From contig JABVCK010000027.1 in the NCBI GenBank assembly GCA_013540605.1, positions 1 through 64,000 on the forward strand: a DNA stretch of 64,000 nucleotides, in the 5' to 3' direction. The translations under genes and the position numbers were made by a program. Below the pieces are notes generated by a model. That model did no database searches. It worked only from the letters and a program-made list of their open reading frames with translations, and had not been told where the DNA came from. Shown piece after piece: positions 1-7,559 of the stretch (position 1 is the first letter of the stretch; every line of letters starts with the position of its first letter). This DNA is from Bacillota bacterium (GTDB lineage: Bacteria; Bacillota; Clostridia; Ch29).

Positions 1-392
1 GACATATCCACCAGGTTTACGGTAAGAATATTTGTTTTAGTTTCTTTGCCCAGGATATTTGCAGAGATATAGTATTCGATATAGTCTGCATCGGTGTCAA
101 AAGCCGGTATCATCGCTACGTAGTAGTTGTCATTGTATTTTGTTTCAAAACTGGTTTGCTTGAATTTCTTATCAAAATTGTTTCTGTAATAAAGTTTTAC
201 ATTTTCTGCGTTATCTATAACCGCAGTTATTTTCAGGTCAATATTTCTGCCTGAGGTTTCCTTGATGTTGAACAACTTTACACCGTTAGCTTCAGTGGTT
301 TTAAGTGAGTTGTTTTCTGCATATGCGAATATGCCGGTTGTCAATAACAGTGCGCATGCTAACATCAACGATATTAACTTCTTAGTGCTCAT
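1..392 (-). CDS. Secreted protein of unknown function, N-terminal part (cut by window edge)
   Basis: The frame is open from an ATG at 392 to the window edge, giving about 130 residues. It starts MSTKKLISLMLACALLLTTG, a clear signal peptide with a likely cleavage after FAYA. The mature part is a beta-rich stretch with many Asn, Asp, Lys and Tyr residues (for example ENVKLYYRNNFDKKF). I do not recognise the family; an immunoglobulin-like or carbohydrate-related exported domain is possible but only a guess. The 230 bases upstream hold hairpins and no other gene. The C-terminus lies outside the window, so any catalytic or anchoring domain cannot be seen. Confidence 0.75.
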   Translation of the reverse strand, partial: MSTKKLISLMLACALLLTTGIFAYAENNSLKTTEANGVKLFNIKETSGRNIDLKITAVIDNAENVKLYYRNNFDKKFKQTSFETKYNDNYYVAMIPAFDTDADYIEYYISANILGKETKTNILTVNLVDM

Positions 393-590
393 AACATAGA
401 CCTCATCTTAAATTATTTCTCTTCCGGCGCTTAAGCCTGGTCTTAAGCTTATACCCTTTACACAGGCTAAAGAGGAGGATATAATATAATCAACCTTTTT
501 CCTCTGCCCGTGCAGGGGTATGGGTTGTCCATTTTGGCCGGTGATTGGTGGGCAAACCTGTTCACCGGTCAAAATTTTTCTTGTCCATAT
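393..590. other. Leader/intergenic region with two hairpins
   Basis: No gene is seen here. Bases 532-544 and 562-574 form a 13-bp inverted repeat around a 17-base loop, with one mismatch pair, followed on the plus strand by five T residues. Bases 501-507 and 512-518 form a second small hairpin. A CTTAAG pair sits at about 430-452. Read on the minus strand these lie in the leader of the secreted protein gene. They could be terminator or leader structures; no known riboswitch fits. Confidence 0.4.
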
Positions 591-707
591 TATACCACCA
601 TTTTAAAACATTTTTAGGCTGTATTCCCTAAACGGTCGGTTTTACGTCCTAAACGGTCACTTTTACAGCTTTATCGGTCGGTTTCATGGCTTTATCGGTT
701 TTTATTC
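591..707. repeat. Fossil transposon-end repeat, copy 1
   Basis: Four imperfect units of about 21 bases follow each other (CCTAAACGGTCGGTTTTAC, CCTAAACGGTCACTTTTAC, CTTTATCGGTCGG and CTTTATCGGTTTTTATTC). A close copy is at 8536-8655 in the same orientation and also shares the lead-in TATACCACCATTT. Serial 20-base units like these are typical of IS21-type transposase binding ends; that assignment is inference, and no transposase gene is present beside either copy. Confidence 0.55.
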
Positions 708-872
708 AAGCAGCTTCTGCAACGCTTTTGCTTTTCTCATGCTGTGTGCCGCTCTTTCTTTTATGCAGAGTGTTTATTTCATTACCTCCTTTCAACTATC
801 CTCTACTATATACACAATTTAGAAGCAAAAAAGGTTTCACTTTTTTGGAAATTTTTAAAGAAAATTTTTTGG

Positions 873-1030
873 TTATCCGATTGCTATTTCGGTAATAGCA
901 GCAATCTTCCTGATTGACAGGTTAGTCTTTTCTCTAAGCTCCTTTGTCAAGCTGTCTGGAATTTCATCTTTCGGTTTATTTTCAAGTCCCTGGTTTATAA
1001 GCATCGTTAAAAGCAGGAAAATAAAAGGCT
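873..1030 (-). pseudogene. C-terminal remnant of a Y1 (REP-associated) transposase
   Basis: On the minus strand the frame ending at 873 reads LLLTMLINQGLENKPKDEIP, then an SLTKELREKTNLSIRKIAA segment and a stop. This looks like the C-terminal helix-turn-helix tail of long Y1-type (TnpA_REP) transposases of Clostridia. Everything N-terminal, including the HUH and catalytic tyrosine motifs, is gone; an in-frame stop lies at about 1031. REP-like palindromes of the kind mobilised by such enzymes lie directly beside it at 1142-1494, which supports the assignment. Confidence 0.55.
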
Positions 1031-1091
1031 ATCGGAAACTCCAGTATGGTAAGCAGCTTGACTAACCAAAGAGGTGAAAAACCGATAGCCT
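1026..1091. repeat. Inverted repeat next to transposase remnant
   Basis: AGGCTATCGG at 1026-1035 is the perfect reverse complement of CCGATAGCCT at 1082-1091, enclosing about 46 bases. It abuts the broken end of the transposase remnant, so it may be an element end or a structured RNA relic. No riboswitch consensus fits. Confidence 0.45.
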
Positions 1092-1141
1092 GCTATATAT
1101 CGCCGGGTATGAAAGCAAAGAAGCCCTTTTCCACCGGACAT

Positions 1142-1494
1142 AGGGGACAGGTTCCTCGTCCCACGCGTCTTTCTTCAAGATCCTGTGTCGAGGGGACAAG
1201 GGGACGTGTCCGTGTCAAGGGGACGCGTGTCAAGGGGACGGGACGCGTGTCAAGGGGACGGAGTTAGTGTCACGCTATGCCCAAAAAATTTTCCTATTTA
1301 TTACGGCTATCCTCTTATTTTTCCTGATTGGAAAACCGTACACCGTACCCTTCTTTCAACTCCTCCAAATATGCATTCTTGTGATTATGCCAAATTTCTG
1401 CATGTCTGTTGCATTGTTGATTTTGCATGTTGACAATAACTCCCTCCCTCTGACACGATTTTTCGTGTGACAATAACTCCGTCCCTCTGTCACG
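1142..1494. repeat. REP-like palindrome array with 15-bp tandem units
   Basis: A GGGGACAGGTTCCTCGTCCC palindrome starts the array. The 15-base unit CGTGTCAAGGGGACG then occurs at 1211-1225, 1226-1240 and 1246-1260. Two more related palindromes of the GTGACA...TGTCAC type (centre ACTCCGTCCCTC) lie at about 1430-1457 and 1467-1494, the last followed by a T-run. These are the dispersed repeats that accompany Y1 transposases in many Clostridia. No convincing gene lies in 1090-1500; the short open frames here are repeat-encoded. Confidence 0.6.
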
Positions 1495-1502
1495 AATTTT
1501 TT

Positions 1503-1557
1503 TCTAATCAAATTCTAATCTTCTCCTAATTTGTGTTTAAGAATATCCCGTTATAAT
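1503..1557 (+). promoter_or_regulatory. Promoter with three 11-bp direct repeats (response-regulator site)
   Basis: TCTAAT, TCTAAT and CCTAAT start at 1503, 1514 and 1525, an exact 11-bp period. A TATAAT -10 box is at 1552-1557, 21 bases after the last repeat, placing the repeats over the -35 region. Helical-phase direct repeats of this kind are the usual binding sites of OmpR/PhoB-family regulators, and such a regulator is encoded two genes downstream. Autoregulation is therefore inferred. Confidence 0.6.
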
Positions 1558-1616
1558 GCAATTAGAAAAAGCCGGTGGATATGAGCTGCCTGGCAAAATT
1601 AAATGGAGGGATTAAG

Positions 1617-2123
1617 ATGACAATAAGAATCGAACAGGTGGATTTGATTATGCAAAGGGCAAACGTGGGGTATGCCGAAGCAAAGGATGCCCTGGAAAAG
1701 TGCAACGGCAGTATGGTCGATGCCCTGGTTTACCTGGAAGGCCAGAACAAGGTTAAACCGAACAAGAAGAAGGAATGCGAGCACAAGTTTATTGATGGGA
1801 CCATGAACCTGATACGCAAAGGGAACCGTACAAAGTTCATAATAAGAAAAAGGGAGAAGGATGTTCTCAATATTCCTGTTAACGTCGCGATCATCGCAGG
1901 GTTGCTGGCGGCCCCCGTTGCAGCGGCCGGTATCGTGCTGGCGCTGCTTACCAGCCACAGGATAAGGATTGAGAAGGAAGACGGCGCAGGAGTTCAGGCA
2001 AACGAGATATTCGACAAGGTATCCTCCGCGGTTGAATCGGCAAGGGATAGCATAACCTCAAGCATGGGCAGTTCCAGAGAAGGCGCGGGGACAGACCCGA
2101 CGAACGGCCCGGCCGCGGAATAA
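1617..2123 (+). CDS. DUF4342 domain protein with UBA-like N-terminus
   Basis: 168 residues. The ATG at 1617 is preceded by GGAGGG with six-base spacing, so an in-frame upstream ATG at 1575 is less likely. Residues 1-45 resemble a UBA/TS-N-like helical domain (VGYAEAKDALEKCNGSMVDA). The middle matches DUF4342 (GTMNLIRKGNRTKFIIRK), followed by one hydrophobic segment (about residues 85-108) and a low-complexity Ser/Gly/Pro tail. The family often sits beside two-component systems in Clostridia. Here it directly precedes a response regulator and a kinase, and shares their promoter region with the 11-bp repeats. The function is not known; a small membrane-associated partner of the signalling pair is plausible. 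Confidence 0.8.
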   Translation: MTIRIEQVDLIMQRANVGYAEAKDALEKCNGSMVDALVYLEGQNKVKPNKKKECEHKFIDGTMNLIRKGNRTKFIIRKREKDVLNIPVNVAIIAGLLAAPVAAAGIVLALLTSHRIRIEKEDGAGVQANEIFDKVSSAVESARDSITSSMGSSREGAGTDPTNGPAAE

Positions 2124-2203
2124 CCGGTACGATACATGGGCAGATGCTTTTATGAGCAAAATGATGTATAATTTTGACTAGAACCTGGCGGAGGGGAATC
2201 TTT

Positions 2204-2887
2204 ATGGACAGGGAAAAGATCCTGGTAGTGGAAGATGAAATCAAACTTGCACGGTTCATCGAGCTTGAGCTGCAGCATGAGGGCTATGACGTTATGACGG
2301 CCCACGATGGCAGGGAGGGCCTGCGGAAAGCCCTTGAAACAAACGTATCCCTCGTCATACTGGATGTTATGCTGCCGGGACTGAATGGTATGGAGGTGTG
2401 CAGGCGCATAAGGCAGGCCTCCGACATACCCATAATCATGCTGACTGCAAAGGATGACACGATGAACAAGGTCATGGGCCTGGATATGGGTGCGGATGAC
2501 TATGTGACCAAGCCCTTCGCCATAGAGGAACTGTTAGCCCGCATACGGACAGTTTTAAGGCGCAGGGGAGGCAATACAGGACATAAGCATGAGTTGAGAG
2601 TCGGACAGCTTGTGATTGACCCTGAAAGGTACCTTGTTACATGCGGACGGGAAACAATAGAGCTTACCAAAAGGGAGTTCGACCTGCTGAAATTTCTTGC
2701 GGAGAACAAGAACATAGCCCTTAGCAGAGACAGGCTGCTGGAAGAGGTATGGGGGTTTGACTATACCGGCGATACAAATGTGGTTGACGTATACATACGC
2801 TACCTTAGAAGTAAGATTGACCAAAGATTTAATACCAACCTTATCAGAACCGTCCGAGGGGTGGGATATATTCTGGAAGATGAGTAA
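2204..2887 (+). CDS. OmpR/PhoB-family response regulator
   Basis: 227 residues starting MDREKILVVEDE at an ATG 8-9 bases after GGAGGGG. The receiver domain has the acidic pocket (Glu10, Asp11), the phospho-acceptor Asp54 (LVILDVMLPG), the switch Thr81 and Lys103 (DDYVTKPF). Residues of about 130-227 form the winged-helix DNA-binding domain (ELTKREFDLLKFLAENK, VVDVYIRYLRSKID, RTVRGVGYIL). The kinase gene begins inside its last codons (8-bp overlap), so the two are translationally coupled. The direct repeats at 1503-1530 are a likely self-binding site. The stimulus cannot be read from sequence. Confidence 0.93.
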   Translation: MDREKILVVEDEIKLARFIELELQHEGYDVMTAHDGREGLRKALETNVSLVILDVMLPGLNGMEVCRRIRQASDIPIIMLTAKDDTMNKVMGLDMGADDYVTKPFAIEELLARIRTVLRRRGGNTGHKHELRVGQLVIDPERYLVTCGRETIELTKREFDLLKFLAENKNIALSRDRLLEEVWGFDYTGDTNVVDVYIRYLRSKIDQRFNTNLIRTVRGVGYILEDE

Positions 2888-4400
2888 ACACAGAACCTCA
2901 GCGAAAACAACAAAGGGCATTTTCAAGGCAGTATTTTTTACATTCAAGGTGCTTATAAACAGCCTGGCACTTATTATCCGGTTACTGGGTAAGGCGGCCG
3001 GGCTACTTCTATATCCCCTTAAAGGTATATCTGAGCGTTTGAGGAAACTCCTCCGGTTTTCACTGACCTTTAAAATAACAACAACCTATGCCTTCATGTT
3101 TACTATTCTGCTTTTTGTTTCAAGCATCCTTATTGTAGCAGGCTCAAGGTTTTACCTGCTTGAACAGGCGGAAAAAAGAATAGACAATAATTTCAAAATA
3201 ATCGCGCATCTGATGGAAAACAGAAGCGAAATACCCGAACAGGAGCTTGATAATATTTCCCGGGTGGAAGGGGTAACCGTAACGTTATTTGATACCCGAA
3301 AGAAACAAATCCATTCTACCCGAAAGGATGATTATCTTAACAGGTTTTTCAAAGTATCCTCCGCCCCTGTCGTTCACCATGTGGAAGACCTCAGGATAAT
3401 TGCTCAGACAGCGGAAATAGCCCTCGGAAGCGGGACTGTTTACCTGCAGATAGCAAAGGGGCTGGACATGGAAGATGCTTATACGGGCATCATATTCGCA
3501 GTTTTATCCGCCATTAATTCGGCCGCGATAATAACAGCCCTGATAATAGGCTCAAGGGTGAGCCGCAGGATGCTGCTGCCCATAGAACGGATGACAGACA
3601 CGGTAAAGGAAATTTCAGCGCAAAACCTTGATAAGCGTTTGGATGTCGGCGGCGCCCACGATGAGCTGAAGGACCTGGCTGTGACCTTCAACGAAATGAT
3701 CGACCGCATACAGGATTCCTATGAGCGGCAAAACAGGTTTGTATCCGACGCTTCCCACGAGCTCAGAACACCGGTCGCGGTTATCCAGGGATATGCCAGC
3801 CTGTTGGACCGTTGGGGAAAGGATCACAAAGATGTTGTTGAGGAATCGGTCGGAGCGATCAAAGGCGAGACGGACAACATGAAGGAATTGATTGAAAAGC
3901 TCCTCTTCCTGGCCAGGGCCGATAAGAACCAGTTGAAACTTGAGAAGGAGGAATTTGTCCTTGATGATCTTCTGGAAGAAATCGCAAAAGAGACCCGGCT
4001 TCTCGACACAGGCCATACCATAGGCTGCCGCTTGGACGCCGGCGGCATTATCAGCATCAATGCCGACCGCGGGTATCTTAAACAGGCCCTAAGGGTATTT
4101 ATAGATAACAGCATCAAGTATACTCCTCCCGGCGGTTCCATAGATATCCTGGCAGCCCGGAACAAAAAACATGTGGTAATTACCATTGCCGATACCGGTA
4201 TTGGGATACCCAAGGAAGATATCCCGTTCGTCTTCGACCGTTTCTACCGCTCCGACGAGTCAAGGACCAAGAAAAGCGGCGGCCACGGGTTGGGGTTGTC
4301 CATTGCAAAATGGATCATCGATAACCATAATGGGAAAATAGAAGTTCAAAGCGCCGTCAATGCAGGTACAAAAATATTTATTTACCTGCCCTACGTATAG
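2880..4400 (+). CDS. Membrane sensor histidine kinase
   Basis: 506 residues, starting MSKHRTSAKTTKG at an ATG that overlaps the end of the response regulator. Hydrophobic segments near residues 65-85 and 200-220 flank an extracytoplasmic sensor loop of about 120 residues. They are followed by a HAMP linker (SRRMLLPIERMTDTVKE), the H box (SDASHELRTPVAVI, His at about 293) and the ATPase domain with N box (DNSIKYTPPGG), G1 (DTGIGIP), F box (FDRFYRSDESR) and G2 (GHGLGLSIAKWI). The architecture is like ArlS/YkoH-type kinases. It pairs with the upstream regulator. The N-terminal 60 residues before the first clear sensor segment are unusually long and rich in hydrophobic and basic residues. Confidence 0.93.
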   Translation: MSKHRTSAKTTKGIFKAVFFTFKVLINSLALIIRLLGKAAGLLLYPLKGISERLRKLLRFSLTFKITTTYAFMFTILLFVSSILIVAGSRFYLLEQAEKRIDNNFKIIAHLMENRSEIPEQELDNISRVEGVTVTLFDTRKKQIHSTRKDDYLNRFFKVSSAPVVHHVEDLRIIAQTAEIALGSGTVYLQIAKGLDMEDAYTGIIFAVLSAINSAAIITALIIGSRVSRRMLLPIERMTDTVKEISAQNLDKRLDVGGAHDELKDLAVTFNEMIDRIQDSYERQNRFVSDASHELRTPVAVIQGYASLLDRWGKDHKDVVEESVGAIKGETDNMKELIEKLLFLARADKNQLKLEKEEFVLDDLLEEIAKETRLLDTGHTIGCRLDAGGIISINADRGYLKQALRVFIDNSIKYTPPGGSIDILAARNKKHVVITIADTGIGIPKEDIPFVFDRFYRSDESRTKKSGGHGLGLSIAKWIIDNHNGKIEVQSAVNAGTKIFIYLPYV

Positions 4401-4417
4401 GCTTCTAGGGCGGCAGG

Positions 4418-5350
4418 CTAATCGGAAAACATATATCTGCCCCTATCGTCCACGCTAACCACAGGGAGAGCTTGATTCTGCTCAAAATAGTCATACCCTT
4501 CCTTCAGGTTGTTCCAGAACCCGGCTATCTGACTATCCTCTCCGAATTCCTCCTTGAGGTATTCCATCCCGTCATCATCCATCCTGCAGGGAAAAATATG
4601 CACGGGGATCCTGTCCTGTCCTTTAGATTTGGCCTCAACGGCAATCAGGTACAGTTCCATGATCTTGTCGTCGGTAATTGGAATGCAGCCAATGGTGGCA
4701 CATCCCCCATGGATAAATATCTCGCCTCCCAGGTTCCCCTGGACGCCGAGAATACGGTCTGACTGGTTGGGGTAGTTTATCCCAAGGGAAAGCAAGAAAC
4801 TGCTGGATGGATTGAAAACATTAATGTGATAGAATCCTTCGGGAACCTGCCTGTCCCCCTCCTGCCTTTTTGGCCCGAGTTCACCGGAGAGACGGCATAT
4901 TTCATATTCTGTTACCAGAACAAAGGGTTGCCCTGAACCCGGTTGAGCCCACAGTTCAACGGTTCTTTCCTTCTTAAAAGCCCTGATAAATATTGCGTGG
5001 GGAGGGTATTCCATTCCCTTGTCCGCGAACAATTCTTTTATGACCAGGTATTTCTCCTCAACGGCCTTTCGCACGTTTTGATACCTCACCTGCTGCTTTT
5101 TAAAACTATTATCCGCAAATTCGCGTATAAGCTCTTCCCTGTTAATTGTCATCCCTCCATTATCATCGTGCCCGGGAACCGGTTGTGACTGAGGGGCCGG
5201 CTGTGCCTGAGGAATCGGCTCCACGCTGCTGCCCCCGGCTGAATCCGGCGGCTGTCCCCCGTTCTTTTCATCTATAGTATCCGCTTTACATCCCCAGAGA
5301 AGCACAACGGCAAATGCTACGATCAATAGCCTGACGGCACCCTTTTTCAT
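4418..5350 (-). CDS. YafK-type L,D-transpeptidase lipoprotein
   Basis: 310 residues. The start MKKGAVRLLIVAFAVVLLWG is followed by Cys, a lipobox, so the product is a predicted lipoprotein. A Pro/Gln/Gly-rich linker (about residues 25-65) leads to a YkuD-type catalytic domain. The active-site motif HGGCATIGCIP (about residues 213-223) carries the His and the catalytic Cys of the HxxxxxGC signature. Such enzymes cross-link peptidoglycan stems or attach proteins to them; YafK-type members can also cleave such links. The gene lies tail to tail with the kinase gene with 17 bases between. Substrate and bond specificity cannot be decided here. Confidence 0.85.
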   Translation of the reverse strand: MKKGAVRLLIVAFAVVLLWGCKADTIDEKNGGQPPDSAGGSSVEPIPQAQPAPQSQPVPGHDDNGGMTINREELIREFADNSFKKQQVRYQNVRKAVEEKYLVIKELFADKGMEYPPHAIFIRAFKKERTVELWAQPGSGQPFVLVTEYEICRLSGELGPKRQEGDRQVPEGFYHINVFNPSSSFLLSLGINYPNQSDRILGVQGNLGGEIFIHGGCATIGCIPITDDKIMELYLIAVEAKSKGQDRIPVHIFPCRMDDDGMEYLKEEFGEDSQIAGFWNNLKEGYDYFEQNQALPVVSVDDRGRYMFSD

Positions 5351-5496
5351 ATGCGATCATCCCTCACTGCAACAATATATATGTCTATTATATAACGGTA
5401 CGCTAAATATATGAAATATACCGTCAACCTAAATAAATGGAAAATTATGACGATAGATATATTAACCGGTTTTGATGTTTTAAAGGGGGATTTATC

Positions 5497-6585
5497 ATGA
5501 AAATATCCGATTCCAGTGTTAATATGTCAATGAACCATTCATTGATCAGGACTGAAACAACAAAGGAAAGGCTGTTATACTGGGTGGGAGAGCGCCCTGA
5601 CGACGCGCGGGACAGCCAGACCACAGCCGGACAATATCTTGCAGATATCAAGGACTTAATCGAACTCTCCGAAGAGGGAAAAAAGAAGCTATACAATAAG
5701 GAAAGCGCTGTCAGCTGTATTTCTGAGGAATCTGTCGAGGAATTATCCTTAGGCGAAGGAGACAAACAAAAGCTTCTCCTTCTTCAGAAATTCATGGAGG
5801 CCCTGACCGGCAAAAAGTTCAGGTTTTTTATCGTTAAAGGCATTAGGTTTAACAATGGAACAGCCGTGATTTTGCCTGATCAGTCCGGTGGAAGCTCTGC
5901 TGTTTCGGGACGCCGCGGCTGGGGGCTGGAATACGATTATAGTAAAACCGAATATGAGCGTGAAAGCCTTTCCTACACGGCAAACGGTATTATTAAAACC
6001 CAGGACGGCAGGACAATAAACTTTTCTCTCCAGATGAACATGACAAGGGAGTTTGCCTCGGCGCTAAATATCAGCATAAGGGCCGGCGACGCGGTACTCA
6101 AGGATCCCCTGGTAATATCCCTGAACGGCGCAGCCCCACAATTGGCGCAGGACAAAATCTCCTTCGACCTTGACCTGGACGGAAAGCCCGACCAGATATC
6201 CTTTGTGAAACCTGGAAGCGGATTCCTGGCCCTTGACAGGAACGGAGACGGGATCATCAATGACGGCAGCGAACTCTTCGGGCCAGCCACAGGAGAAGGC
6301 TTCTCCGAGCTGGCAGCCTACGATGCGGATAACAATAACTGGATTGATGAAAACGACCCGATATACAGCAGGTTAAGGATATGGACGCGGGATGAAGCGG
6401 GAAATACTCAGCTTCTGGCGTTAGGCGCCGCCGGTATCGGCGCCATATACCTGGGGAACATAGACACTCCATTCGGGATGAAGGATGGACAGAACAACAC
6501 CCTGGGGCAAATGTCCAACTCCGGCATATACCTGAGGGAAAATGGGACAGCGGGGACAATTCACCATATAGACCTGGCGCTGTAA
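5497..6585 (+). CDS. Protein with calcium-binding-type Asp-rich repeats
   Basis: 362 residues; the ATG at 5497 follows AAGGGGG at good spacing. There is no signal peptide. The N-terminal half is helical and charged, with a short hydrophobic beta strand (FRFFIVKGIRF). The C-terminal half carries Asp/Asn/Gly loops (FDLDLDGKPD, LDRNGDGIINDGSELFG, YDADNNNWIDENDPIY) like EF-hand or dockerin-type Ca2+ loops. Proteins with the DxNGDGxINDGSELFG motif are frequent in Clostridia and other bacteria, and are often annotated as VCBS or hemolysin-type without known function. The gene stands alone between the L,D-transpeptidase and a hairpin element. Export by a non-classical route is possible but not shown. 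Confidence 0.7.
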   Translation: MKISDSSVNMSMNHSLIRTETTKERLLYWVGERPDDARDSQTTAGQYLADIKDLIELSEEGKKKLYNKESAVSCISEESVEELSLGEGDKQKLLLLQKFMEALTGKKFRFFIVKGIRFNNGTAVILPDQSGGSSAVSGRRGWGLEYDYSKTEYERESLSYTANGIIKTQDGRTINFSLQMNMTREFASALNISIRAGDAVLKDPLVISLNGAAPQLAQDKISFDLDLDGKPDQISFVKPGSGFLALDRNGDGIINDGSELFGPATGEGFSELAAYDADNNNWIDENDPIYSRLRIWTRDEAGNTQLLALGAAGIGAIYLGNIDTPFGMKDGQNNTLGQMSNSGIYLRENGTAGTIHHIDLAL

Positions 6586-6588
6586 AGG

Positions 6589-6607
6589 TCCGTACATGCT
6601 GCGGACT
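6589..6607. repeat. Direct repeat flanking hairpin element (left copy)
   Basis: TCCGTACATGCTGCGGACT just after the stop of the preceding gene recurs with one base fewer at 6865-6883 (TCCGTACATGTGCGGACT). The two copies bracket the 207-bp hairpin element, as if a target or terminator had been duplicated on insertion. Confidence 0.45.
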
Positions 6608-6628
6608 CAGTTTGCAGACAAACCCTAA

Positions 6629-6835
6629 GAGGCTTCATGAAAATCCGACTTATGCGAAGATGGTTTAGAGGAAACTTAAGCCTTGCTTCTTGAAAATCCT
6701 AACGCATTTTATGCGCCCTCCGTGGCGCGAAAAGCCTGGCTTGGCGTCCTGCCAAGCCTACGGATTTTCTGCAAAGCATCGGCTAGTTTCCTTGCTAAAC
6801 CATCTTAAGCACGCGCTATCTTTTCATGAAGCCTC
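6629..6835. mobile_element. 207-bp hairpin MITE
   Basis: The ends are a perfect 15-bp inverted repeat: GAGGCTTCATGAAAA at 6629-6643 and its complement at 6821-6835. Further inside, AAGATGGTTTAGAGGAAAC (6657-6675) pairs with 6786-6806 with a small bulge, GAAAATCC pairs with GGATTTTC, and the core holds two short hairpins (GCGCC..GGCGC near 6713 and GGCTTGGC/GCCAAGCC at 6738-6758). The whole element can fold into one long stem. It has no open frame. A non-autonomous MITE is the simplest reading; a structured RNA is the alternative. Confidence 0.65.
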
Positions 6836-6864
6836 ATCATAAAGATACTTTGTCTTAAATCTGG

Positions 6865-6892
6865 CTCCGTACATGTGCGGACTTTTTCTTTT
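6865..6892 (+). terminator. Short hairpin plus T-run
   Basis: TCCG and CGGA pair around TACATGTG and are followed by a run of T residues (6883-6892). The stem is short, so the terminator call is tentative. It is the right-hand copy of the direct repeat that flanks the hairpin element. Confidence 0.4.
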
Positions 6893-7170
6893 GCGCCTGT
6901 ATATATAAACAATGAGCAGTTTTATGGCAAATATTTCATGCAGCCGTCATCTTCTCAAAGGATTGTTATTGTTCATATTTGACGTTGTATTATATATCAA
7001 ACGCTCCTTTATCCTTAAACCCAAAATTTGCCGGACGACCGGTAAAAATACGCTAGAAAAATCCGCATCTAGTGTAACACATTACATCCGGATTCGCCGG
7101 CTGTCAGAGAATAATGAAACAAAATTAATTCAATAATAATAGTAAGCCTCATTTAATGGAGGGATACCTT

Positions 7171-7347
7171 GTGAAAATCCGGGAAGGATTATTACCGACC
7201 ATTCTTGGTACGGCTGTAACCGCAACAGGCTCAATTTTGAAAAGAAGAAGAACAAATCCGATGATAGCAGCCGGTATAGTGGGCTTTGGTTTGGCCCATG
7301 TTGTCCTTGGCACCATCGACCTTATGCATCACAGGGATAACAGGTAA
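7171..7347 (+). CDS. Small conserved membrane protein
   Basis: 58 residues from the GTG at 7171, which has GGAGGG seven bases upstream; the ATG at 7156 lies on the ribosome binding site itself and is unlikely to be used. The sequence VKIREGLLPTILGTAVTATG continues with a basic patch (KRRRTNP) and a second hydrophobic helix (MIAAGIVGFGLAHVVLGTID). Two short helices with a basic loop suggest a small membrane protein. Similar short proteins occur in other Clostridia as far as I recall, some carrying an unjustified asparagine synthase name. The gene stands alone and ends at a clear terminator. Its function is unknown. Confidence 0.65.
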   Translation: MKIREGLLPTILGTAVTATGSILKRRRTNPMIAAGIVGFGLAHVVLGTIDLMHHRDNR

Positions 7348-7370
7348 AACATCTCTTTATTATTATGTAT

Positions 7371-7397
7371 AAAGAAGCCGTCCCGGCTTCTTTGTTT
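7371..7397 (+). terminator. Intrinsic terminator
   Basis: AAGAAGCC pairs with GGCTTCTT around a six-base loop and is followed by TTTGTTTT. It lies 24 bases after the small membrane protein gene. Confidence 0.8.
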
Positions 7398-7505
7398 TAA
7401 ACTGCGTAAGGCCCATCGGCCTATTTATCCTCTCAATTCCACCATATGAGTAATTCCATAATGGCAATCTAGTCCGGCTGCAGGGAATGCGACATTTCGA
7501 GGACC

Positions 7506-7554
7506 GTCCCCTGTCGCACCCTGTCGCAGGGAATATTCCAAGCCTGGCCCCTTT
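7506..7554. repeat. REP-like remnants
   Basis: GTCCCCTGTCGCACCCTGTCGCAGGG is a degenerate GGGGAC-type repeat. GGGAATATTCCAAGCCTGGCCCC at 7529-7551 recurs with two changes at 8717-8740. The second motif belongs to a widespread AGGGGTCAGGCTTG-type dispersed repeat. Confidence 0.5.
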
Positions 7555-7559
7555 CCCGC

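Noticed and set aside
540-570. GGGCAAACC resembling the cyclic di-GMP-I riboswitch core
   Set aside because: The following conserved parts of that aptamer are missing; the motif is the loop of a simple hairpin and lies on the strand opposite to the nearby gene.
686-895. Plus-strand open frame of 69 codons
   Set aside because: It has no ribosome binding site, overlaps the fossil repeat and the minus-strand transposase remnant, and has odd composition.
1205-1262. Tandem 15-mers as a CRISPR array
   Set aside because: Units are adjacent with no spacers, and no cas gene is near.
1046-1470. Several short open frames in the REP array
   Set aside because: Their peptides (RVKGTRVKGT and similar) are translations of the 15-bp repeat.
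6912-7136. 74-codon open frame
   Set aside because: No ribosome binding site and no protein-like pattern.
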